Source of the DNA: Phaeobacter piscinae
GTDB lineage: Bacteria > Pseudomonadota > Alphaproteobacteria > Rhodobacterales > Rhodobacteraceae
Assembly (NCBI RefSeq): GCF_002407245.1
Contig: NZ_CP010685.1
Span: forward strand, 1-64,000
DNA length: 64,000 nucleotides
Direction of reading: 5' to 3'
Below the pieces are notes generated by a model, which worked only from the letters and a program-made list of their open reading frames with translations, did no database searches and was not told where the DNA came from. A program made the translations under genes and the position numbers. The stretch's first letter is position 1. Each line of letters opens with the position of its first letter. Below are positions 8,067-17,775 of the stretch, piece by piece.

Positions 8067-8963
8067 TCAGCGGTTCAGGATCACCCGGTGATAGCGGCGC
8101 ATCAGGATCAGGCCGAGGGCGGTCAGCGCCAGGCCGATCAGCAGCACATAAGAATGGCTGACGTAATCGGCATTATAGGTGGGGTAGAACCCGGTGCGCA
8201 TCAACCCGGTGATATGCAGCAGCGGATTATACCACAGCACGTCCTGCGCCACCGGCGGCAGATCCTCATAGATATAGATCACGCCGGAGGCCAGAAACAG
8301 CGGTCGGGTGATGATCGACCAGGCCACATCCCACAAGGGAAACAACCCCATCAGCACCGCATTGATGCAGCCCACGCCCAGTCCCAGCACCATGGCGAGG
8401 GTGATGGCTTCGACCAGCGGCGGCAGGTCGATGGCAGTGCGGCTGTCGATCACCGCAAGGATGCCGGTGATCAGCAGGGTGGTGATGACAATGCCGGTCA
8501 GGCTGTTCAGCACAAACCGCGCCAGGATCGCATCCAGCCAGGTGACCGCGGGGTAGCGCAGCAAGGGGCGGGAATAGGCCAGCGCCCGCGCAACGGTGCC
8601 GGAAAGAGTCTGATACAGGTTAAATGGCAGAAACCCGGTGGCGTAGAACAATAGGAAGCTGGTGCCGAGCGAGGGCGTGCGGATCACCAGCGAGAAGCCC
8701 AGCGACAGAAACAGGATTGCGGCGAGCGGTTCCAGAATGCCCCAGAGGTAGCCGCCGGGGGTGCGCCCGTAGCGGGTCGACATCTCGCGCAGCACCAGTG
8801 CCGCCACGGTGCGCAGTGTCGCCATGCTGCGGCGGTGCCGCTGGTGCGGATTGGCGGCGGGGCTGGTGGGGATCTGAGCGGGGATCTGTGCCGCGCCTTG
8901 TGTCTTTGGCGGGCTTAACGGGCGGGGCTGAGCCGGGGGCGCAGAAGAAGACAGGCTGGCCAT
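8067..8963 (-). CDS. Polysaccharide ABC exporter, permease (KpsM/Wzm-like)
   Basis: ABC-2 type inner-membrane permease that would carry the finished or growing glycan across the cytoplasmic membrane. After a proline-rich cytoplasmic N-terminus comes LREMSTRYGRTPGGYLWGIL, the amphipathic signature of the KpsM group. About six hydrophobic helices follow, and the WYNPLLHITGLMRTGFYP stretch is conserved in capsule permeases. The start is uncertain: ATG 8963 has GGGGTG nearby, with ATG 8984 upstream and ATG about 160 bp inside as alternatives. It is divergent from the co-polymerase and ATPase genes, an unusual split for a unit normally in one operon. Confidence 0.85.
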   Translation of the reverse strand: MASLSSSAPPAQPRPLSPPKTQGAAQIPAQIPTSPAANPHQRHRRSMATLRTVAALVLREMSTRYGRTPGGYLWGILEPLAAILFLSLGFSLVIRTPSLGTSFLLFYATGFLPFNLYQTLSGTVARALAYSRPLLRYPAVTWLDAILARFVLNSLTGIVITTLLITGILAVIDSRTAIDLPPLVEAITLAMVLGLGVGCINAVLMGLFPLWDVAWSIITRPLFLASGVIYIYEDLPPVAQDVLWYNPLLHITGLMRTGFYPTYNADYVSHSYVLLIGLALTALGLILMRRYHRVILNR

Positions 8964-9079
8964 GAACACCCCATGAATACCCATTGTGAAACGCGGATCG
9001 CGAACGGTATTATGAGAGAAACAAAAGACAATGACAAACGGCTTGGGGCAGGGTGCTTTTGGGCCAGGACAGGTTGATC

Positions 9080-10510
9080 ATGACACAGACGCCCCCGTCG
9101 GCCCTGACCGGACGCCCCGCTTCAGATGAGGCGACCTCAGAGGAGGTGGCTGCGGCAGAGACTGCCGCCAGCCCAGCGACCGGCACCCCCGCGGCCTCTC
9201 CTGCTGCCACAGCATCAGACAGCGCCCCGAATACGGCAGAGGCCGCCGCCCCCGCCCAGCGGGTGCCGGATCCCGTCAAACAGCTGAAACGGGTGCGCCG
9301 CAAGGCGCGCAAGGCTGAGGCCGCGGTGGCCGAGCTGGAAGCGCGCATTGCCGAGGCCGAGCAGCGCCCGGCCTATCCGCTGGCGCGCCCCGCCAGTATG
9401 AAAAAACGCCACTGGGGGCTGGTGATCAGCTTTGTGGCGCTGGTGCTGGCGCCGCTTCTGGCGGTGATGATCTACCTCTGGACCTTTGCCGAGGATCAAT
9501 ATGCCTCCACCGCCGGCTTTACCGTGCGCAGCCAGGAAAGCAGCGGCGCCAATGATCTGCTTGGCGGTCTGGCGCAGTTTGCAGGCACCAGCAGCGCCTC
9601 GGACAGTGATATTCTCTATGAATTCATCCAGAGCCAGGAAATGGTGGCGGCGGTCGACAAAGCCGTGGATCTGCAGGGGCATTACAGCGCGCTCTGGCCG
9701 CGGGACTGGGCTTTTGCGCTCTGGCCGGAGGCCTCGCTGGAGGATCTGACCTGGTATTGGCAGCGCATTGTCGGCATCTCCTTTGACAGCGGCTCGGGGC
9801 TGATCGAGGTGCAGGCGCTGGCCTTTGATGCGGCGACTGCGCAGGCGATCACAAAAGCCATCGTGGCGGAGAGCCAGACCCGGATCAATGCGCTGAACGA
9901 ACAGGCGCGCGCCGATGCGATGCGCTATGCCCGCGCCGATCTGGACGAGGCGCTGGAGCGGCTGAAGGAAGCCCGTCAGTCGCTGACCCAATTCCGCACC
10001 CGCACCCGGATTGTGGATCCCGAGGCCGATATCCAGGGCCGTATGGGGGTAATGAACAACCTCCAGCAGCAGCTGGCCGAGGCGCTGATTGAACAGGATC
10101 TGTTGCTGGTTTCTGTCAGCCCGTCAGATCCCCGGATCAAGAAAGCGCAGCAGCATATTGATGTGATCCGCGACCGGATCAATATCGAACGGCAGACCTT
10201 TACCTCCAACAACACCGACACCGGGGGCGTCGGGGAGGATTACCCGTCGCTGATTTCCGAGTTTGAACGGCTGACGGTGGACCGCGAATATGCCGAGGAA
10301 AGCTATCGTGCGGCGCTGACGGCGCTGGAGGTGGCGCGCGATGATGCCGCCCGTCAGAGCCGCTATCTGGCGACCTATATCAACCCCACCCGTGCCACCG
10401 AGGCGGAATATCCCCGCCGCGCGGTGCTGGCCGCCCTGGCCGGGCTGTTCCTGCTGCTGACCTGGTCGATCCTGACGCTGATCTACTATTCGATCCGCGA
10501 TCGCAGTTAA
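9080..10510 (+). CDS. Polysaccharide co-polymerase / export protein (KpsE-like)
   Basis: Inner-membrane protein of the PCP family that links an ABC exporter to an outer-membrane channel. It has 476 residues: an Ala/Pro-rich N-terminus, a first membrane helix at about residues 108-133 (VISFVALVLAPLLAVMIYLW) and a long periplasmic coiled-coil region. A second helix lies near the C-terminus (VLAALAGLFLLLTWSILTLI). This two-helix layout is that of KpsE/BexC/CtrB. ATG 9080 follows GGACAGG. The ATPase gene begins 18 bp after its stop. Confidence 0.87.
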   Translation: MTQTPPSALTGRPASDEATSEEVAAAETAASPATGTPAASPAATASDSAPNTAEAAAPAQRVPDPVKQLKRVRRKARKAEAAVAELEARIAEAEQRPAYPLARPASMKKRHWGLVISFVALVLAPLLAVMIYLWTFAEDQYASTAGFTVRSQESSGANDLLGGLAQFAGTSSASDSDILYEFIQSQEMVAAVDKAVDLQGHYSALWPRDWAFALWPEASLEDLTWYWQRIVGISFDSGSGLIEVQALAFDAATAQAITKAIVAESQTRINALNEQARADAMRYARADLDEALERLKEARQSLTQFRTRTRIVDPEADIQGRMGVMNNLQQQLAEALIEQDLLLVSVSPSDPRIKKAQQHIDVIRDRINIERQTFTSNNTDTGGVGEDYPSLISEFERLTVDREYAEESYRAALTALEVARDDAARQSRYLATYINPTRATEAEYPRRAVLAALAGLFLLLTWSILTLIYYSIRDRS

Positions 10511-10527
10511 GTCGAGGGGGCAGGGCG

Positions 10528-11184
10528 GTGATCCGGTTTGAAAATCTGACCAAGAGCTTCTGGCTCAAGGGCGAGCGGCGGGTTGTCATCGACAATCTGA
10601 ACCTGACCCTGCCGACGGGGCGGTCGCTGGCGCTTCTGGGGCGCAATGGCGCGGGCAAATCCACCCTGCTGCAGCTGGTGGCGGGCACCATGCGCCCCGA
10701 TCATGGTGAGATCATCTCCGACGGGTCGATCTCCTGGCCGGTGGGGCTGGCGGCGTCGTTTCACGGCGATCTGAGCGGCGCGGAAAACGTCCGCTTCATC
10801 GCGCGGATTTACGGCGTGGATACCGATGATCTGGTGGGGTTTGTGGAAGATTTTGCCGAGTTGGGCAAATTCTACCACATGCCGATGCGCAGCTATTCTT
10901 CCGGCATGCGGGCGCGGCTGACATTCGGCGCCTCCATGGGGATCAAGTTTGACACCTATCTGGTGGATGAGGTGACGGCGGTGGGCGATGCCGCCTTCAA
11001 GCGCAAAAGCCGCGATATCTTCACCGACCGGATGCGCCATTCCAGCGCCATTCTGGTCAATCATTCGATGCGCCAGCTGCGCCAGTTCTGCAATGCCGGC
11101 CTGGTGCTGGATAATGGCCGGCTGCGCTATTTCAGCGATCTGGATGAGGCCATTGCCGAGCATCACCGCCTGATGGCGGTCTGA
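10528..11184 (+). CDS. Polysaccharide ABC exporter, ATPase (KpsT-like)
   Basis: ATP-binding subunit for the permease encoded at 8067-8963. Walker A is GRNGAGKST (residues 38-46), the signature is YSSGMRARL, and Walker B lies in YLVDEVTAVGD. The short 218-residue length and the absence of a C-terminal sugar-binding domain match KpsT/CtrD rather than Wzt proteins that read the glycan end. The GTG start follows GAGGGGG. It is probably co-transcribed with the KpsE-like gene. Confidence 0.92.
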   Translation: MIRFENLTKSFWLKGERRVVIDNLNLTLPTGRSLALLGRNGAGKSTLLQLVAGTMRPDHGEIISDGSISWPVGLAASFHGDLSGAENVRFIARIYGVDTDDLVGFVEDFAELGKFYHMPMRSYSSGMRARLTFGASMGIKFDTYLVDEVTAVGDAAFKRKSRDIFTDRMRHSSAILVNHSMRQLRQFCNAGLVLDNGRLRYFSDLDEAIAEHHRLMAV

Positions 11185-11293
11185 CGGGGGTTGAGATGTC
11201 CGGCAGGTGTTCCCGTAATGCCTTGATATCAAATTAAAATGCAGGTCTTTGCCGGCGCTGAAACCGATCCTTGTATGCTTTTGGATTGTTTGA

Positions 11294-12496
<1,203 letters not shown>

Positions 12497-12594
12497 GCGG
12501 ATCGGCGGGCTGTGGCAGGTGGCTTGGTCTGGACCCGTACCGGATGTTAGAGTAGGGCTTGGGCGCCGGAAAATAAGGCTGATGAAGTAACGAG

Positions 12595-13914
12595 ATGGAG
12601 CCGATGAGCGACAAGACCGGAGCCAGACCCAAGACGCTTGTGATTCACATCGGCGACCACAAGACCGGGACCACCACCATCCAGAACGCGCTGGCTGTGG
12701 GCAGCATTCAGCTGCATGACGCCAAGCTGCTCTACCCGGCCAAGATGAACCACAATTATCTGACCGGGTTTATCACCAGCTATCGCAAGGGCACGCCCCT
12801 GCCCAAACATCTGGAGGATCGCGACGGTCTGACAGAGGTGGCCGCCCAGATCGCGGCCTCGGATGCGGATTATGCGGTGCTGTCTGCCGAGGCGTTTGAG
12901 AATATCCCGGCGCCGGAATTTCACGATCTGGTCGAGACCTTCTTTCGCGGCTGCGCCGATCGCATTCATATCGTGGCCTATGTGCGCCCCCATGCGCAGC
13001 GGATCCTGTCGAGCTATGCCGAGCAGATCAAGATCGGCTGGTACCGGGGCAGCATGCAGGAGTTCTTTGACCACAATCTGCAAAACGGCCGCTTTCACTA
13101 CGCGCCACGTTTTGCCCAGTGGCGCCAGCTGTTCGGCGAGGATTTCACCCTGCGCCCGATGATCCGCAAGGAGCTGAAAAACGGCTCGGTGCTGGATGAT
13201 TTTGCCGAGGTGGCCTTTGACGGGCGGCCCTGCACGGTGGAGGAATTCGAGCCGGAAAACCAGGCCATGACCGTGCGCGAGCTGGCGTTGATGTATTTCC
13301 TGCAAGGTAAGTTTCAGGAACAGGACCCCTGGCTGCGCCATACGCTGGGCTGGGAAGTGTCGCGCCAGCTGGACCGCTCGCGCGGCGACAGCGAGGCCAA
13401 GGTGCGCAAACTGGTGATGGCACGCGATCTGGCCGAGGCCGCCACCGCCGCCTATCGCTGCGATGCCGAGGTTATGGATGCCGAATTCTTCGGCGGCCGG
13501 CCGCTGTTGCGCAATGCGCTGCGCGACATGGAAAAACAATCCGCCCCGCGCGCCCCCTCACTGGATCCGAGCCAGTTTTTCAGCCCCGAACATCTGCGCA
13601 ACCTGACCGTCATGGCCAAGATCATCGAAGGCATGCTGGAGCGGCAGGGCAAATGGCCCTCCTATTTCCACAGTCACCGGATCAAGGATATTGAACGGCA
13701 CAAGAACGCGCGTCTGGGGCTGGATGAAAACGGCGATCCGCTGGAGCCGGAGGTGGATGCAGAGATGCCTGCCGGATCCGAGACCGCAGCCTCTCCCGCC
13801 ACCCAGAGCGCCACACCCACATCTGACACGCCGGCCCAGACACCACCGTCACCGCCCGCGCGCGTCCTCGCAGATGCCGCCGCAGGCGCTGCGCCACAGA
13901 AGGATCAGCCATGA
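12595..13914 (+). CDS. P-loop sulfotransferase-like protein
   Basis: The N-terminal HIGDHKTGTTTIQNAL is the 5'-phosphosulfate-binding loop of PAPS-dependent sulfotransferases. A later HIVAYVRPHAQRILSSYAEQ stretch resembles the 3'-phosphate-binding motif. The protein is long (439 residues), with a Pro/Thr/Ala-rich low-complexity tail from about residue 390. Its target is probably a sugar of the locus glycan, since it is coupled to glycosyltransferase genes by a 4-bp ATGA overlap. ATG 12604 is an alternative start. No PAPS-synthesis gene is present here, so the donor must come from elsewhere. Confidence 0.72.
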   Translation: MEPMSDKTGARPKTLVIHIGDHKTGTTTIQNALAVGSIQLHDAKLLYPAKMNHNYLTGFITSYRKGTPLPKHLEDRDGLTEVAAQIAASDADYAVLSAEAFENIPAPEFHDLVETFFRGCADRIHIVAYVRPHAQRILSSYAEQIKIGWYRGSMQEFFDHNLQNGRFHYAPRFAQWRQLFGEDFTLRPMIRKELKNGSVLDDFAEVAFDGRPCTVEEFEPENQAMTVRELALMYFLQGKFQEQDPWLRHTLGWEVSRQLDRSRGDSEAKVRKLVMARDLAEAATAAYRCDAEVMDAEFFGGRPLLRNALRDMEKQSAPRAPSLDPSQFFSPEHLRNLTVMAKIIEGMLERQGKWPSYFHSHRIKDIERHKNARLGLDENGDPLEPEVDAEMPAGSETAASPATQSATPTSDTPAQTPPSPPARVLADAAAGAAPQKDQP

Positions 13915-14828
13915 ATATCCGTTCCTCCCTCGCCGCGGTCATCGTGACCTATAACCGGCTGGACAAGCTGAAGCGCGTGATCGCGGCCCTGCAGGCGCAG
14001 ACCTGCCTGCCGGAGCGGGTTTTTGTGATCGACAATGCCTCCACCGATGAGACCGGCAGCTGGTTGACCCAACTGCAACAGGACGACCCGCGGTTTCAGC
14101 ATGTGCGGCTGCCGGAGAACATCGGCGGCGCTGGCGGCTTTTACGAGGGCGCGCGGGTGGCCTATGAGGAAGGCTATGATTACATCTGGTTCAGCGATGA
14201 TGATGCCTACCCAGAGCCCAATGCCATCGAGCTGCTGCTGACCGGCATCAAGGATTTCGAGGCGCGGTTCACCTGGCGGCCGTCTTTTGCCTGTTCGGCG
14301 GTAAAATGGACCAATGGCGATCTCTGCGAGATGAACACGCCTTCGACGGTCTGGGACTGGCCGCGGTTCTACAGCCCCGAGACGCCTTATTTCCTGGTCG
14401 GATCCTGTTCCTTTGTCTCGGTGCTGGTGCCGCGTTGGGCGATCCAGAAACACGGTTTTCCGATCAAGGAATATTTCATCTGGTACGATGATGCCGAATA
14501 CACCCAGCGGATCGCCAAATCCTACCCTGGCATCTATTGCCCCAACAGTGTGGTGGTTCATGATGTGCCGGAAAACAAGGGCGTGAACTATTCGCTGGTG
14601 AACCAGGCCAATATCTGGAAATTCCGCTATGGCGCGCGCAATGAGGCGTCGTTCCGCCGCCGTGAACAGGGCTGGGCCGGGGTGGCTGTCTTTGCCCGCG
14701 GGGTGCGCCGGCAGATGCGCCAGGGCAATGTGGAAAAATCCCTGCGCCGGGAGGTCTATAAGGCGATCTGGCAGGGCTGTTCCTTTAATCCGCCCATCGT
14801 GCGCCCCGATCCCGACACCGGCGTCTGA
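13911..14828 (+). CDS. GT2 glycosyltransferase, GlfT2-like
   Basis: Second family-2 transferase of the same type as that at 7013. It has AAVIVTYNRLDKLKRVI, VIDNASTDETGSWL and NIGGAGGFYEG, with the metal-binding FSDDDAYPEP motif. IWYDDAEYTQRI is likely the acceptor/catalytic-base region. The 305-residue protein lacks the N-terminal extension of its paralogue. It overlaps the preceding sulfotransferase gene by ATGA, implying coupled translation. A galactofuranosyl or related activity is inferred from its relatives and from glf nearby. Confidence 0.85.
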   Translation: MNIRSSLAAVIVTYNRLDKLKRVIAALQAQTCLPERVFVIDNASTDETGSWLTQLQQDDPRFQHVRLPENIGGAGGFYEGARVAYEEGYDYIWFSDDDAYPEPNAIELLLTGIKDFEARFTWRPSFACSAVKWTNGDLCEMNTPSTVWDWPRFYSPETPYFLVGSCSFVSVLVPRWAIQKHGFPIKEYFIWYDDAEYTQRIAKSYPGIYCPNSVVVHDVPENKGVNYSLVNQANIWKFRYGARNEASFRRREQGWAGVAVFARGVRRQMRQGNVEKSLRREVYKAIWQGCSFNPPIVRPDPDTGV

Positions 14829-14937
14829 AACAGGACGTCTGAAACCCAGCATCTGAAAACGGCGTCTATATAGGCCCGTTCCCCACAGATCGCACAAGCC
14901 GACAGGCAGGCAGACAGAGCACGAGGCAGGAGCCCCC

Positions 14938-16614
14938 ATGTCCCAGGACAGAGAGTATATCGATCAGGAGATCGCGCAGATCCGTTTCATCTATGAAACG
15001 CTCTATCCCGAGACCCCGGTCGAGACCCATATGTGGTGGGAAAAGGCCAAGCTGCCGACCCCGGCGGTGCAGCCGCAGGAGATGGCCTATGGCGCCGAGA
15101 TGATGGCGCTGACCTATATCGGCAACCTGCGCACCGGACCGCAGGAGACCCCGGCGCTGCCGGGCAAACGGGTGTTTGTCACCATTCCCTCGCCGCGCCA
15201 GGTGGCGGTGCGCGAAAGTGCTGGCGGCGTGCCCTGGCACAAACGGCCGCGCAAATACCGGGCCATTCATGCGCTCTCGCCGATATTGGCGGAACAGATG
15301 AAATATCAGATCGAGGCGCGGCGGTTCCGCAAACTGCCCAGTCGGCATAAATTCTCCCGGCTGGCCTGTTCACGCGGCATCTTTGAAACCCAGAAAATGG
15401 CCCCTGAGGGGCGCCATGGCGGCAAGGATCCGGCGATCCTGATCGGGCTGCACTGGCTGGATGTGGGCGGTGCCGAGAGCCTTGGCATCGACAGCATTCA
15501 ATGGGCGCTGGATGCCGGGTTGCGGGTGTTTGTCATGGTGGGTCAGCAGGGGCCCGAACGGCTGCTGGCGAAACTGCCCGATGATCCGCGCCTGCAGTTG
15601 ATCCGCACCGACCGTTACCTGCCGCGCAGCCAGACCAGCGGTTTTGTCAGCCAGCTGATCGCGCAGGAAAACATCATCCTCACCCACAATCATCACTGCG
15701 TGCCGCTCTATGATGCCTTGCCCACGATCAAGCTGCGCCATCCGCATGTGGTCAATATCGACAGCACCCATATCGTGGAATACGCCGATGGCGGCTATCC
15801 GCGGATCTCGGGCGTCTGGAGCAATTACATCGATCATCACCATGTGATCAGCGGCGATCTGGAACGCTTCTACAAGGAGCGGTTCCGGGTCTATGGCAGC
15901 AAGCTGGTGCTGGGGCGTCTGCTGGATGACAGCCGCCGCGGGGCGGAGGTGGCGCCGGTGCGCATCAAGGCCGGGCAGAGCCGCTGCCGGGTCGCCTTTG
16001 TCGGGCGGATGGTGCATCAGAAACGCCCGGTGGTGGCGCTGTCGATCATCCGGCGGCTGCGTGCCTGGGGCAAGCGCAACGGTGTGGAATTCCGCTTTGA
16101 TATGGTGGGCGAGGGGCCCTATCGCGGCGCGGTGGAACATCTTTTGACCCGCTACCGGCTGACGGATGTGGTGCATCTGCATCCTGCGGGCACCGATGTG
16201 CCGGCCCTCCTGGGCGAGAGCGATATCCTTCTGGTGCCGTCGTCGAACGAAGGGCTGGCGCTGGTCTGTTATGAGGCGATCGAGGCCGGCTGCGTGCCGA
16301 TCTGCTCCGAGGTGGGGGCGCAGGCGGAGATCTGCCCGCCGGAAACGCTGGTGGCCTGGTCGCCGCTGCAGGCGGTGCGCGACAGCGTCGCGGTGGTGCA
16401 GCGGCTGTTGCGCGAGGAAGGCTTTGCCGAGGCGGTGGAGACCGGCCAGCGCGCCCGGATGCAGGCCTTGCAGGATGAGCCTTCGGCGCGCGAGGTGCTG
16501 GACCGGCTCTATCGCGATACGCTGGCGGCGGCGCAAGCCGGACCTGAGAGCCAGAGCGAGACACCCCAGCCTGCTGCCGCCAAACGCAAGACAAAAGGCA
16601 AGGCCCCGGCATGA
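14938..16614 (+). CDS. GT4 glycosyltransferase with N-terminal extension
   Basis: The C-terminal half is a GT-B retaining transferase of family 4. It has VAFVGRMVHQKRPVVAL, RFDMVGEGPYRGAVEHL and the nucleotide-sugar binding E-x7-E motif in SSNEGLALVCYEAIEAG. The first 180 residues are not a typical GT domain and may bind the acceptor or partners. The C-terminus is lysine-rich. Sugar specificity cannot be read from sequence. Its stop overlaps the next start (ATGA), so it is co-translated with another sulfotransferase-like protein. Confidence 0.82.
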   Translation: MSQDREYIDQEIAQIRFIYETLYPETPVETHMWWEKAKLPTPAVQPQEMAYGAEMMALTYIGNLRTGPQETPALPGKRVFVTIPSPRQVAVRESAGGVPWHKRPRKYRAIHALSPILAEQMKYQIEARRFRKLPSRHKFSRLACSRGIFETQKMAPEGRHGGKDPAILIGLHWLDVGGAESLGIDSIQWALDAGLRVFVMVGQQGPERLLAKLPDDPRLQLIRTDRYLPRSQTSGFVSQLIAQENIILTHNHHCVPLYDALPTIKLRHPHVVNIDSTHIVEYADGGYPRISGVWSNYIDHHHVISGDLERFYKERFRVYGSKLVLGRLLDDSRRGAEVAPVRIKAGQSRCRVAFVGRMVHQKRPVVALSIIRRLRAWGKRNGVEFRFDMVGEGPYRGAVEHLLTRYRLTDVVHLHPAGTDVPALLGESDILLVPSSNEGLALVCYEAIEAGCVPICSEVGAQAEICPPETLVAWSPLQAVRDSVAVVQRLLREEGFAEAVETGQRARMQALQDEPSAREVLDRLYRDTLAAAQAGPESQSETPQPAAAKRKTKGKAPA

Positions 16615-17630
16615 CCCGTCGGCTGTGGCTGCATATCGGCTCGCATAAGACCGGGTCGACCTCGCTGCAGACCGCGCTGCGACAGGGGCAGAGCGACAAG
16701 ACCCTGGGTCGCTGGAGCTATCTGCATGCCCGCCCGCGGGTGGATTTCAACCCGCTGGTGCGCTGCCATGGCATGGGCGCGGGGATGCACACCGAATTGC
16801 GTTGGCCGTTTCTGGAGCGGCGCATGGCGGATGCCGATCATCGTGGCCATGGTGACTGTATCCTGTCGAGCGAAATGCTGTTCTGGCTGATGGATGTCGC
16901 GGATCTGGAGGCGCTGCGCCAGCAGCTGCTGACCCATTTTGACGAGATCAGCGTGGTGGCCTATCTGCGGCGTCAGGACGCGCTGGCGCTGTCGCACCGC
17001 AAACAGGTGGTGATGGGGCGGGCGGCCTATCAGTTTTACGGCGCGCAGATCCAGGGGCTGCCGGAATTTCAGCCGCATATGATGCGCTATTTCGACTATG
17101 CCACCAAACTGGCGCGCTGGGAGCAGGTGTTCGGGGCCGAGAATGTCACCGTGCGCCGGTTCCAGCGTGGCGATCTGGTGGGCGGCGATACGGTGCTGGA
17201 TTTCTACCATCTGGTGGGGCTGACGCCACCGCCGGAGCTGCCGCAGGAAAACGCGGCCTGGTCGCGCAGCCAGTTGCTGGCGGGGCTGTGGCTGCGCCAG
17301 CGTGGCTATCCGCGCCAAAGCTTTGCCGAGGCGGTGCAGGAGCTGCCGGATGATGGCCGTCTGATGCCCGCGCGGGCAGAGGCGGCGGCGTTTCTGGCGC
17401 GATTTGACGCGATCAACCGGGCCTTAGCGGCGCGTTATGATCCCGAGGGGCCGGAGATGTTTTTTGACTGTGATCTCAGCCGTTATCCCGAAGCGGGCAA
17501 TGGCGAGGGGCTGGAAGGCGACGCGGTGGTGACGCCTGAGGTGCTGGCGGGGTTGGAGGCGCGGGCGCGGGCGGAAATGGCGGCGCGGGAGCTGCCGCTG
17601 GATCCGCTGAACCCGGAGGATCGGCTTTAG
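16611..17630 (+). CDS. P-loop sulfotransferase-like protein
   Basis: Starts directly with LWLHIGSHKTGSTSLQTAL, the 5'-phosphosulfate loop also seen in the protein at 12595. The EISVVAYLRRQDALALSHRK stretch is the likely 3'-phosphate motif. It has 339 residues with no signal peptide, so it should act in the cytoplasm on nucleotide- or lipid-linked sugars. It is the last gene of this plus-strand run, followed by a terminator. Activity as a sulfotransferase is a family-level inference. Confidence 0.72.
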   Translation: MTRRLWLHIGSHKTGSTSLQTALRQGQSDKTLGRWSYLHARPRVDFNPLVRCHGMGAGMHTELRWPFLERRMADADHRGHGDCILSSEMLFWLMDVADLEALRQQLLTHFDEISVVAYLRRQDALALSHRKQVVMGRAAYQFYGAQIQGLPEFQPHMMRYFDYATKLARWEQVFGAENVTVRRFQRGDLVGGDTVLDFYHLVGLTPPPELPQENAAWSRSQLLAGLWLRQRGYPRQSFAEAVQELPDDGRLMPARAEAAAFLARFDAINRALAARYDPEGPEMFFDCDLSRYPEAGNGEGLEGDAVVTPEVLAGLEARARAEMAARELPLDPLNPEDRL

Positions 17631-17658
17631 GCTGCCGCAGACCGATTATTGATCTGGC

Positions 17659-17693
17659 ATCCCCCTCCGCAAGAGATTGCGGGGGGATTTTTT
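17659..17693 (+). terminator. Rho-independent terminator
   Basis: ATCCCCCTCCGCAA and TTGCGGGGGGAT form a stem with a small bulge around a GAGA loop, followed by six T. It ends the glycosyltransferase/sulfotransferase run. Confidence 0.85.
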
Positions 17694-17727
17694 ATGCGCG
17701 CGCGGGTCATCAGATCCGCGCAAAAGA

Positions 17728-17752
17728 AAAGGCCCCGCAAAGCGGGGCCTTT
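17728..17752 (-). terminator. Terminator of the RTX gene
   Basis: AAAGGCCCCGC / GCGGGGCCTTT is a perfect 11-bp stem with a 3-nt loop. On the minus strand it runs into a T-rich tract. It lies 24 bp after the stop of the RTX gene. Confidence 0.85.
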
Positions 17753-17775
17753 CCGAAGACATGTGACAGCGCCAA

